The position numbers were made by a program, and so were the translations under genes. This document shows positions 45,372-52,707 of a stretch of DNA of 64,000 bases, in pieces. Positions within the stretch are counted from its first letter, which is position 1. Every line of letters starts with the position of its first letter. Source of the stretch: Bacteroidaceae bacterium (GTDB taxonomy: Bacteria; Bacteroidota; Bacteroidia; Bacteroidales; Bacteroidaceae). Below the pieces are notes generated by a model, which did not search any database, had not been told where the DNA came from, and worked only from the letters and a program-made list of their open reading frames with translations. The stretch covers positions 1 to 64,000 of the forward strand of contig CAAGNV010000051.1 of NCBI GenBank assembly GCA_900771425.1. The letters run 5' to 3'.

Positions 45372-45699
45372 TTGAGCGTGTAAGTGGAAAGGTTTGCGAA
45401 TCTTGTATATTTCAACTTTTGCAAGTTTTCAACTTGCTAAGTTTCAAGTAGCCAGTAGTTTTGGAGTTAAAGGGAGTTGGGTAGAGGTTTGACTGCATGA
45501 CTTTCTTTCCTTATTTGCTGATTGCAGATTCAGCTACATCTATCCTACTTCGCTCGGCTTGCCGCTTGCGCAGAGTATCGGAGCAAGAACTACTGTCTCC
45601 TGACTACTTTTCTACTAAAAGTGGAGCTTGCGAAACTTGTATCGTATATTATAAATAAAGGTGTAAACAGCCTGAATCGTTTACTCCTCTTATGGATAT
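45372..45699. other. Intergenic DNA without recognised feature
   Basis: About 330 bases between repeat copy 3 and the terminator of the minus operon. No open frame with coding character, promoter box or repeat was seen. Confidence 0.4.
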
Positions 45700-45703
45700 A
45701 AAC

Positions 45704-45755
45704 AAAAAGAATCAGCCCAACGGCAACTCGTCGGTAGAGTTGGTTAGGCTGATTC
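45704..45755 (-). terminator. Terminator of serS/NfnAB-like operon
   Basis: Stem GAATCAGCC (45709-45717) and GGCTGATTC (45747-45755), with an inner AACTC/GAGTT pairing. On the minus strand it runs into TTTTTGTTT. It lies 36 bases after the stop at 45792. Confidence 0.9.
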
Positions 45756-45791
45756 TGAGTATTTGTTGTATATAGTAAGAACTTGAGGTGC

Positions 45792-48149
45792 TTACTTGCT
45801 GAGTTTCTCGCTCATGTACTTGGCTGCACGGCGTCCGTCACCCATTGCAAGGATTACGGTTGCACCGCCGCGTACGATGTCGCCGCCGGCAAAGATGGTA
45901 GGGATTGACGACTGCATCTCGTCGTTGACGGCGATGGTGTTCTTGCGGCCGAGTTCGAGTCCCTTGATTGACTTAGGCACGATTGGGTTAGGGCTTACAC
46001 CCACTGCAACGATTGCCATGTCGATGTCGATGGTCTCGATTGCACCTTCTACAGGGATTGGGCTGCGGCGGCCTGATGCGTCTGGCTCGCCCAGTTCCAT
46101 CTTCTGCAGGCGTACCTGTTTCACTGCACCCTTCTCGTCAGCGATGTATTCGATAGGGTTGTGGAGTGTCATAAACTCAATGCCTTCTTCCTTGGCGTGC
46201 TTAACCTCTTCAAGGCGTGCCGGCATTTCTTCCTCACTACGACGGTAAGCGATGAACACGCGCTCTGCACCAAGTCGCTTGGCTGTACGGCAAGAGTCCA
46301 TTGCAGTGTTTCCACCACCGACTACCATCACGTTCTTTACCTTGTTGATTGGCGTGTCGCTGTCTGGGTTTGACGCATCCATGAGGTTGACACGTGTGAG
46401 GTATTCGTTTGATGACATGATGCCTGTGCTGTTCTCGCCAGGTATGTTCATGAAGTTTGGCAGACCTGCGCCTGATGCAACGAATATGCCCTTGAAGCCT
46501 TCTGCCTCAAGTTCTTCGGTGCTGATAGTCTTGCCAACGATGCAGTCCTTGACGAACTTGACGCCAATCTTCTCTAGGTTCTTGATTTCAACATCGACGA
46601 TTGCGTTTGGCAGACGGAACTCAGGAATACCATACTTGAGCACGCCGCCGATTTCGTGGAGTGCCTCGAATACGGTCACGTCGAAGCCGTTCTTTGCCAT
46701 GTCGCCTGCGAAACTGAGACCGGCAGGACCTGAACCTACGACTGCCACCTTGATGCCGTTGGCTGGCTTGCACTGTGGTACAGACATCTGACCGCTGTTG
46801 CGCTCATAGTCTGCTGCGAAGCGCTCGAGGTAACCGATGGCAACGGCTGGCTTGCCCATCTTCAGGTGGATACACTTGCTTTCGCACTGCTTCTCCTGTG
46901 GACATACACGGCCGCATACTGCAGGCAGTGAAGATGTTGACTTCAGAACCTTGGCTGCATCGAGGAACTGTCCGCGCTCGATGCTCTTGATAAATGAAGG
47001 TATGTTGATGTTGACTGGACAGCCTTCCATACATGTTGGCTTAGGACAGTCGAGACAACGCTTGGCTTCCATTAGTGCCTGCTCTGCACTCAGACCTTGG
47101 TTTACTTCTTCGGTGCGTGTGGTTGCACGATAGACAGGGTCGAGTTCTGGCATGACGCAACGCTCGATGGCAGTGCGGTCCTTTGGCTTCATGGTCTTGC
47201 GGAGTTCGTCGCGCCAAGGCTGGTTGCGGTCGATGAGTTCTTCGAGTGGAGTTGACGTGCTTGCTGCTGCCTCGCCACATGAACAGTTATCCTGCTTTGC
47301 TTCGCATGAGCAACTTGACGTGCCGTTGACGTGTGCCTCAAGTTTTTTCATCTCTTCGATTTCGATTGCCTTGAACGCACCCATACGCTTGAACATCTCG
47401 TCGAAATCTACCTCGTGACCGTCAAACTCAGGTCCGTCAACGCATACGAAACGGGTCTTTCCACCGACTGTGATACGGCACGCACCGCACATGCCTGTAC
47501 CATCGACCATGATGGTGTTGAGGCTGACGTCGGTAGGTACTTCGTATTTCTTTGTAAGCAAGCAACAGAACTTCATCATGATGGCAGGTCCGATGGCGAA
47601 GCACTTGTTTACTTTCTCGCGGAGGATAACCTGCTCGATTCCGACTGTCACCACGCCCTTCTGTCCGTAACTGCCGTCGTCGGTCATGATGATGACTTCG
47701 TCGGAGTGCTTGCGAACTTCGTCCTCAAGGATGATGAGTTCCTTGGTACGTCCTGCAAGTACGCTGATGACGCGGTTGCCGGCTGCCTTCAGTGCCTTGA
47801 TGATAGGGAGCATAGGTGCAACGCCTACGCCACCGCCGGCACATACTACTGTGCCGAAGTTCTCGATGTGTGTTGCCTGGCCGAGCGGTCCGACTACGTC
47901 AGTGATGTAATCGCCCTCGTTGAGGCTGCATAACTTGGTCGATGAGTAACCTACGGTCTGTACTACCAGTGTGATTGTACCTTTGACGGGGTCACTGTCG
48001 GCAATGGTGAGAGGCATACGCTCGCCCTGTTCGCCTACGCGGACGATTACGAAATGTCCGGCCTTGCGCGACTTGGCGATGAGTGGTGCCTCGACTTCTA
48101 AACGGAATACTTTCTCCGAAAATTGAGTCTTGCTTACTATTCGGTTCAT
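45792..48149 (-). CDS. NfnAB/SudAB-type flavin oxidoreductase, fused subunits
   Basis: A 785-aa fusion. Residues 1-275 resemble the ferredoxin-NADP reductase/PyrK-like subunit, with FAD and NAD sites and a [2Fe-2S] motif MCGACRITVGGKTRFVCVDGP. A Cys-rich linker follows (SSCSCEAKQDNCSCGE). Residues about 310-785 resemble the glutamate synthase small subunit (GltD): [4Fe-4S] cysteines in CLDCPKPTCMEGCP and CGRVCPQEKQCESKC, FAD loop VVGSGPAGLSFAG, and NADPH loop VVGGGNTAMDSCR. Separate subunits of this pair form NADH-dependent ferredoxin:NADP oxidoreductase (Nfn) or sulfide dehydrogenase. No glutamate synthase large subunit is nearby, so an Nfn-like role linking ferredoxin and NADPH pools is likelier. 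Substrates need testing. Confidence 0.88.
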   Translation of the reverse strand: MNRIVSKTQFSEKVFRLEVEAPLIAKSRKAGHFVIVRVGEQGERMPLTIADSDPVKGTITLVVQTVGYSSTKLCSLNEGDYITDVVGPLGQATHIENFGTVVCAGGGVGVAPMLPIIKALKAAGNRVISVLAGRTKELIILEDEVRKHSDEVIIMTDDGSYGQKGVVTVGIEQVILREKVNKCFAIGPAIMMKFCCLLTKKYEVPTDVSLNTIMVDGTGMCGACRITVGGKTRFVCVDGPEFDGHEVDFDEMFKRMGAFKAIEIEEMKKLEAHVNGTSSCSCEAKQDNCSCGEAAASTSTPLEELIDRNQPWRDELRKTMKPKDRTAIERCVMPELDPVYRATTRTEEVNQGLSAEQALMEAKRCLDCPKPTCMEGCPVNINIPSFIKSIERGQFLDAAKVLKSTSSLPAVCGRVCPQEKQCESKCIHLKMGKPAVAIGYLERFAADYERNSGQMSVPQCKPANGIKVAVVGSGPAGLSFAGDMAKNGFDVTVFEALHEIGGVLKYGIPEFRLPNAIVDVEIKNLEKIGVKFVKDCIVGKTISTEELEAEGFKGIFVASGAGLPNFMNIPGENSTGIMSSNEYLTRVNLMDASNPDSDTPINKVKNVMVVGGGNTAMDSCRTAKRLGAERVFIAYRRSEEEMPARLEEVKHAKEEGIEFMTLHNPIEYIADEKGAVKQVRLQKMELGEPDASGRRSPIPVEGAIETIDIDMAIVAVGVSPNPIVPKSIKGLELGRKNTIAVNDEMQSSIPTIFAGGDIVRGGATVILAMGDGRRAAKYMSEKLSK

Positions 48150-48168
48150 GTCTTTTTGTGTTTATGAG

Positions 48169-48300
48169 TTATTTGTTCTCTTTTTTATCTTGATTAGGTT
48201 CAGGGATGAACTTGTCGCCGTTGGCTATGGACTCGTCCCATGGCTTCACGGTTTGCATTTCCTCAGAATGGTCATCCTTGCGTGTCCAGTAAGTTCCCAT
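48169..48300 (-). CDS. 43-aa small protein between serS and NfnAB-like gene
   Basis: A 43-aa open frame starting MGTYWTRKDDHSEEM and ending PEPNQDKKENK, hydrophilic and charged. The frame is also open upstream (KSAIWI before the ATG) back to the serS stop, with good codon usage, so the true start may be an unusual codon further up. It fills the 200-bp serS to fusion-gene gap and ends 19 bases before the next ATG, typical of an operon gene. No family recognised. Confidence 0.5.
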   Translation of the reverse strand: MGTYWTRKDDHSEEMQTVKPWDESIANGDKFIPEPNQDKKENK

Positions 48301-48348
48301 AATCCAGATTGCTGATTTATCGTTGTGGGTGATGCTGTATTCGGTTGA

Positions 48349-49665
48349 TTAGTTGATAATCTCGCAACCCATGTATGGCACAAGTGCCTTTGGCACGCGG
48401 ATGCCTTCTGCTGTCTGGTTGTTCTCAAGGATAGAAGCCACGATACGTGGGAGTGCCAGTGCTGAACCGTTGAGTGTGTGGCAGAGTTCTGTCTTCTTGT
48501 CGGCAGCACGGCGGTAACGGCACTTCAGGCGGTTTGCCTGGTATGTGTCGAAGTTGCTGACTGACGATACCTCGAGCCAACGTCCCTGTGCTTCTGAATA
48601 TACTTCGAAGTCGTAGCAGATGGCTGATGTGAAGCTCTGGTCGCCGCCGCAGAGACGAAGAATGCGGTAAGGGAGTTCGAGTTTCTGGAGCAGACCTTCT
48701 ACGTGTGCCAGCATCTCCTGATGGCTCTGTTCTGAGTGCTCAGGTGTGTCGATGCGTACGATCTCAATCTTTGAGAACTCGTGCAGACGGTTCAGACCGC
48801 GTACGTCCTTGCCGTAGCTGCCGGCTTCGCGGCGGAAGCACTGTGTGTATGCGCAGTTCTTGATTGGGAGGTCTTTCTCGTCGAGGATTACGTCGCGGTA
48901 GATGTTTGTTACAGGTACCTCGGCTGTAGGGATGAGGTAGAGGTCGTCAACCTCGCAGTGGTACATCTGACCTTCCTTGTCTGGCAACTGACCTGTGCCG
49001 TAACCCGATGCTTGGTTGACAACGGTAGGAGGCATGATCTCTGTGTAGCCCGACTTGCGTGCCTCGTCGAGGAAGAAGTTGATGAGTGCGCGTTGCAGAC
49101 GGGCACCGAGACCGACATAGACAGGGAATCCAGCGCCTGATATCTTCACGCCGAGGTCGAAGTCGATGAGGTTGTACTTCTTTGCGAGTTCCCAGTGTGG
49201 TACTTTAGCCTCGGCATTTGCTGGTACGGTGTTCCAGTTGCCTACGGTGTCGCCTTCCTTGCATTCACGGAGTGAAGACTTGACGACGAGGTTGTCTTCG
49301 GCGCATGAACCTTCCGGTACGATGTCGTATGGTATGTTTGGGATGGTGCAAAGGTGAGCGGTGAGTGCTTGTTCCACATCGTTCATCTGCTGTTGCAGTG
49401 CCTGTGATTCTTCCTTGAGTGCGGCAACCTTGGCCTTTGCTGCTTCGGCTTCGTCGCGCTTGCCTTGTTTCATGAGTCCACCGATTTCGGCAGCGCATTT
49501 CTTTTGTTCGGCAAGGCAGGCATCGAGTTTCTGCTGTGTCTCGCGGCGTGTCTTGTCGAGGGCGATTGCCTTGTCGATTGCTTCCTGAGCACCTTCGAAG
49601 TGCTTCTTCTGCAGGCCACGTACTACGCGGTCTGTCTGCTCTGTGATGAGTTTAAGTGTTAACAT
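48349..49665 (-). CDS. serS: Seryl-tRNA synthetase
   Basis: A 438-aa class II synthetase that charges tRNA-Ser and tRNA-Sec. The N-terminal two-helix coiled-coil arm (about residues 25-105, rich in Lys, Glu, Ala) grips the long variable arm of the tRNA. Motif 2 is CFRREAGSYGKDVRGLNRLHEF, followed by CGGDQSFTSAICYDFEVY, and motif 3 is HTLNGSALALPRIVASILEN. Standard length. It lies in a minus operon between a small basic protein gene and the 43-aa ORF. Confidence 0.97.
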   Translation of the reverse strand: MLTLKLITEQTDRVVRGLQKKHFEGAQEAIDKAIALDKTRRETQQKLDACLAEQKKCAAEIGGLMKQGKRDEAEAAKAKVAALKEESQALQQQMNDVEQALTAHLCTIPNIPYDIVPEGSCAEDNLVVKSSLRECKEGDTVGNWNTVPANAEAKVPHWELAKKYNLIDFDLGVKISGAGFPVYVGLGARLQRALINFFLDEARKSGYTEIMPPTVVNQASGYGTGQLPDKEGQMYHCEVDDLYLIPTAEVPVTNIYRDVILDEKDLPIKNCAYTQCFRREAGSYGKDVRGLNRLHEFSKIEIVRIDTPEHSEQSHQEMLAHVEGLLQKLELPYRILRLCGGDQSFTSAICYDFEVYSEAQGRWLEVSSVSNFDTYQANRLKCRYRRAADKKTELCHTLNGSALALPRIVASILENNQTAEGIRVPKALVPYMGCEIIN

Positions 49666-49719
49666 ATTGTGTATGTAGTTTTTTTGTTATTTGCTGGGGT
49701 CAGTCAGCGCCGTCGCTGG

Positions 49720-49926
49720 TTAGTGCTTCTTCTGCGATGCACGGTTCTTGACGCGCTGGCGTATTTCTGCCTTGTGCTTGGCGGCACCGGAACCGTGGGC
49801 ACCGGTCTTGTAGCCTTTGCCTCGTGCTTTGGTCTTGAACTGACTGCCGCCTGCATTGTTCTTCGGTTTTCCGCCGAAGTTGATGCCGGTGGTCATTGCC
49901 TGTAGTATTTCGTTGTCGCTTGCCAT
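49720..49926 (-). CDS. Small basic protein
   Basis: A 68-aa, strongly basic, Gly/Lys/Ala-rich protein beginning MASDNEILQAMTTGINFGGK and ending AEIRQRVKNRASQKKH. The Gly-rich basic centre (KTKARGKGYKTGAHGSG) and helical basic tail suggest nucleic-acid or ribosome binding; no family was recognised. It starts 11 bases after the AICAR transformylase stop and is 54 bases upstream of serS, both in the same direction, so it is part of that operon. Composition fits a ribosome-associated peptide, but this is inference. Confidence 0.7.
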   Translation of the reverse strand: MASDNEILQAMTTGINFGGKPKNNAGGSQFKTKARGKGYKTGAHGSGAAKHKAEIRQRVKNRASQKKH

Positions 49927-49937
49927 AGGTGTATGGT

Positions 49938-51119
49938 TTAATGGTGGAAGAGTCGGATGCCTGTGAATGCCATGGTGATGCCGTACTTGTCGCAGGTTGC
50001 GATGACGTGGTCGTCGCGTACTGAACCGCCTGCCTGGGCGATGTACTGGACTCCGCTCTTGTGGGCACGCTCGATGTTGTCGCCGAATGGGAAGAATGCG
50101 TCGCTGCCGAGGCTTACCTCTGTGTTCTGTGCCAGCCATGCCTTCTTTTCTTCACGGGTGAGTGGCTCGGGCTGTTCGGTAAAGAACTGCTGCCATGCGC
50201 CTTCGCTGAGTACGTCTTCGTATTCGTCACCCATGTAGATGTCGATGGTGTTGTCGCGGTCGGCGCGCTTGATGTCGTCGCGGAATGGCAATGCCATGAC
50301 CTTCGGACACTGGCGCAGCCACCATAGGTCGGCCTTGTTGCCTGCGAGGCGTGTACAGTGGATTCGGCTCTGCTGACCGGCACCGATGCCGATTGCCTGT
50401 CCGTCCTTGACGTAGCATACAGAGTTCGACTGAGTATATTTCAGTGTGATGAGTGCTATCTTCAGGTCGCGCTTTGCTGCTTCGCTCAAGTCCTTGCTTG
50501 CTGTCGGTATATTCTCGAAGAGGTTGTCGCCGGTGAGATCTACCTCGTTGCGTCCTTGCTCGAATGTGATGCCGAACACTTGCTTGCGCTCGATTGGCTC
50601 AGGACGGTAGTCGGTTGACATCTTCAGTACGCAGTATGTACCCTTGCGCTTTGCACGGAGAATATCGAGTGCTTCAGGGGTGTAGTCAGGGGCAATGATG
50701 CCGTCGGATACCTCGCGCTTGATGAGCAGTGCTGCTGCCTCGTCGCAGGTGTCGCTGAGTGCAATGAAGTCGCCGAACGACGACATGCGGTCAGCACCGC
50801 GGGCACGGGCATAGGCCGTAGCGATAGGTGAGAGCGGCACCTTGATGTCATCTACAAAATATATCTTCTTCAGAGTATCGCTCATAGGCACGCCTACCGC
50901 AGCACCGGCAGGGCTGACGTGCTTGAACGATGCGGCAGCAGGCAGTCCTGTCGCAGCCTTCAGTTCACGAACCAGTTGCCAACTGTTCAGTGCGTCGAGC
51001 AGGTTGATGTAGCCTGGGCGTCCGCACAGTACTTCAAATGGTAATTCACCCTCGTTCATAAACACGCGTGATGGCTTCTGGTTAGGATTGCAGCCGTACT
51101 TCAGTTCTAATTCTTTCAT
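49938..51119 (-). CDS. Stand-alone AICAR transformylase
   Basis: A 393-aa 5-aminoimidazole-4-carboxamide ribonucleotide formyltransferase, using 10-formyl-THF in the ninth step of purine synthesis. In most bacteria this activity is the C-terminal part of bifunctional PurH; here the IMP cyclohydrolase domain is absent. Motifs include LKYGCNPNQKPS, ASFKHVSPAGAAVG, KYTQSNSVCYVKDGQAIGIGAGQQSRIHC and GSDAFFPFGDNIERAHKSGVQYI, with catalytic Lys and His in SFKH. First gene of the operon, promoter at 51150. The cyclohydrolase must be encoded elsewhere. Confidence 0.94.
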   Translation of the reverse strand: MKELELKYGCNPNQKPSRVFMNEGELPFEVLCGRPGYINLLDALNSWQLVRELKAATGLPAAASFKHVSPAGAAVGVPMSDTLKKIYFVDDIKVPLSPIATAYARARGADRMSSFGDFIALSDTCDEAAALLIKREVSDGIIAPDYTPEALDILRAKRKGTYCVLKMSTDYRPEPIERKQVFGITFEQGRNEVDLTGDNLFENIPTASKDLSEAAKRDLKIALITLKYTQSNSVCYVKDGQAIGIGAGQQSRIHCTRLAGNKADLWWLRQCPKVMALPFRDDIKRADRDNTIDIYMGDEYEDVLSEGAWQQFFTEQPEPLTREEKKAWLAQNTEVSLGSDAFFPFGDNIERAHKSGVQYIAQAGGSVRDDHVIATCDKYGITMAFTGIRLFHH

Positions 51120-51149
51120 CTTTCTGTTCTTTTATATACTTTCAAAGTG

Positions 51150-51157
51150 CAAAGGTA
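51150..51157 (-). promoter_or_regulatory. Promoter of AICAR transformylase operon
   Basis: TACCTTTG on the minus strand, 30 nt before the ATG at 51119. It abuts a 9-bp array (GTGAAAA units, 51165-51195), then the divergent promoter at 51252. Confidence 0.75.
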
Positions 51158-51164
51158 CAAATTT

Positions 51165-51196
51165 AAGTGAAAAGTGAAAAGTGAAAAGTGAAAAAA
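51165..51196. repeat. 9-bp tandem array, family TTTTCACTT
   Basis: Three to four head-to-tail units of AAGTGAAAA, the complement of the array in the ackA leader, in the divergent promoter region of 51119 and 51292. Confidence 0.82.
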
Positions 51197-51251
51197 TCCA
51201 CATTATCAGTAATAATTCATGATTCGTGGTACGTAATTCGCATATATTTCG

Positions 51252-51259
51252 TAACTTTG
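51252..51259 (+). promoter_or_regulatory. Promoter box of acidic-tail protein
   Basis: TAACTTTG, 32 nt before the ATG at 51292. Confidence 0.7.
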
Positions 51260-51291
51260 CACCCAAATTTGCGAATATAACAAAATACACT

Positions 51292-52119
51292 ATGGCAAGA
51301 GAAAAGACAAGACGTGACCGCGCAGACAAGGAGATGACCGAAGTAGGTGGTAATTACTCCATTGACAACATGACCAAGGGCAACATCTGGACGTACGAGC
51401 CCGAAGACATCCACCGTATGCTCATCGAGGTGATGCTCACCAATAAATACAAGGATAACAAGGTACACTACCACAACATCATACGTCCGGTGTTCGACCT
51501 GCACTTCGTCAACCGTGAGGACGAAGAGAAGGTGGCAGCGTTCGAAGCAGAAAACTATCAGATTTTTTCTACTCCTGACTATGAGGGCAACAATGCGATA
51601 GCAATACGCAAGCATCAGATCAAGAAGATTACCGACCTCACTCACGAAAACATTTTCCATCTCACTCCGCAGGAGGTGCTGCACCTCATCGACGAGAACA
51701 TGGGCACAGGATGGCAGGGACTCCCACTTGCTATCCAGGACATCATACAGGCTGCCTTCACTGTCGATTGCAGCGTGATGCCTGCAACGGCAATGCACCG
51801 TGTCGGAGGACTGATCGACCGACGCAAGGCAGATGGATATGAGGTGCTCGAAGTAGCCCGTGGTACATGGGTTGAGGGTGTGTTCCTCAAGGTGCGTCCA
51901 CGTCAGGAGAAACTCCGCTTCGAAGTCATCGTCGATGGCAAGCGCCAGGCACGCGAAGACGATGACGACTTCGACGACGAAGACGACGATGATGACGACT
52001 TGGACGATGTGACAAACGATGACAACGATGACGAGGAGGAAGACGACGAGCCAAACGAGGCTGACGCAACCCTGGAAGACATCGAAGACATCGAGAGTGC
52101 CGAGGACGATGACGAATAA
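51292..52119 (+). CDS. Conserved protein with hyperacidic tail
   Basis: A 275-aa protein with no recognised family. The N-terminal 215 residues form an ordinary globular domain with motifs such as YEPEDIHRMLIEVMLTNKY, HLTPQEVLHLIDENMGTGW and GGLIDRRKADGYEVLEVARG. The last 58 residues are almost all Asp and Glu, with some Asn, Thr, Ile. No signal peptide or membrane segment, so probably cytoplasmic. Acidic tails of this kind often mimic nucleic acid or bind basic proteins; that is inference. ATG at 51292 lies just after the promoter box; an in-frame ATG at 51226 is upstream of it and rejected. It is followed by a strong hairpin. Confidence 0.8.
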   Translation: MAREKTRRDRADKEMTEVGGNYSIDNMTKGNIWTYEPEDIHRMLIEVMLTNKYKDNKVHYHNIIRPVFDLHFVNREDEEKVAAFEAENYQIFSTPDYEGNNAIAIRKHQIKKITDLTHENIFHLTPQEVLHLIDENMGTGWQGLPLAIQDIIQAAFTVDCSVMPATAMHRVGGLIDRRKADGYEVLEVARGTWVEGVFLKVRPRQEKLRFEVIVDGKRQAREDDDDFDDEDDDDDDLDDVTNDDNDDEEEDDEPNEADATLEDIEDIESAEDDDE

Positions 52120-52169
52120 GTCGGTTCATACATGAATCAAACCTGCACAAGGTGCATAAAATATTAGTA

Positions 52170-52207
52170 AAAGCGGGGCAATCACGTGACTGTGGTTGCC
52201 CCGCTTT
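52170..52207 (+). terminator. Terminator of acidic-tail gene
   Basis: Perfect 12-bp stem AAAGCGGGGCAA (52170-52181) and TTGCCCCGCTTT (52196-52207) with a short T-rich end. Confidence 0.85.
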
Positions 52208-52354
52208 GTGGGCGTAGATAGACGTGAGTGATGGCAGCCGCCGGATGCCGCGCGGGCGATATGCTTGGGCGTAGGTGCTTTGAATGTGTCTTTGGACAAG
52301 AACCAGCAATAAGACCGTCACGGCGTGGATGAATTGGTCCTATCGGCCAATTAA

Positions 52355-52447
52355 CTTCTTACTACACCGTCGTAGTAGTAAACGGCACCGACGTGACAGT
52401 GTACTGCATCGTCGTGGTAGTAAACCACGCCGTCGGTGCAGTAACTT
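52355..52447. repeat. GTAGTAA/CGTCGGTG mosaic repeat, locus B
   Basis: Modules TTACTACACCGTCG, GTAGTAAAC, CACCGACGTG, GTGGTAGTAAACCACG and CCGTCGGTGCAGTAAC alternate in direct and inverted orientation over about 90 bases. Same module set as 6708-6800. Nothing else is seen in 52208-52540. Confidence 0.8.
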
Positions 52448-52539
52448 TGCAAGCAGTGGCATGACAAAATAAATGTGGTTCGTCTGTGCTTGACTTATGC
52501 CCACTATGGGTTGACTCGTCCAGACATGGTAGTTTTACT

Positions 52540-52563
52540 CTTCACTATTCACTTTTTGCTTTT
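52540..52563. repeat. Degenerate TTTTCACTT-type array
   Basis: TTCACTATTCACTTTTTGC-like units with roughly 9-bp spacing upstream of the cstA promoter. Weaker match than the arrays at 5250 and 51165. Confidence 0.5.
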
Positions 52564-52610
52564 AGGTTAAAAAAACATATATGTGAGTTTCAACGTATTC
52601 AATAATTTCG

Positions 52611-52618
52611 TAACTTTG
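52611..52618 (+). promoter_or_regulatory. cstA promoter box
   Basis: TAACTTTG at 52611-52618, preceded by an AT-rich AATAATTTCG. The 90-nt leader to the ATG at 52708 includes a possible CCGTGCGGAC/CCGTAGGACGG fold but no known riboswitch. Confidence 0.7.
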
Positions 52619-52707
52619 CAGTCGCAATCAACTCAAACATTTATCAGCACGATAACGTCCGTGCGGACACTGCCGTAGGACGGATAATAACAGACAGGAA
52701 AAATAAG

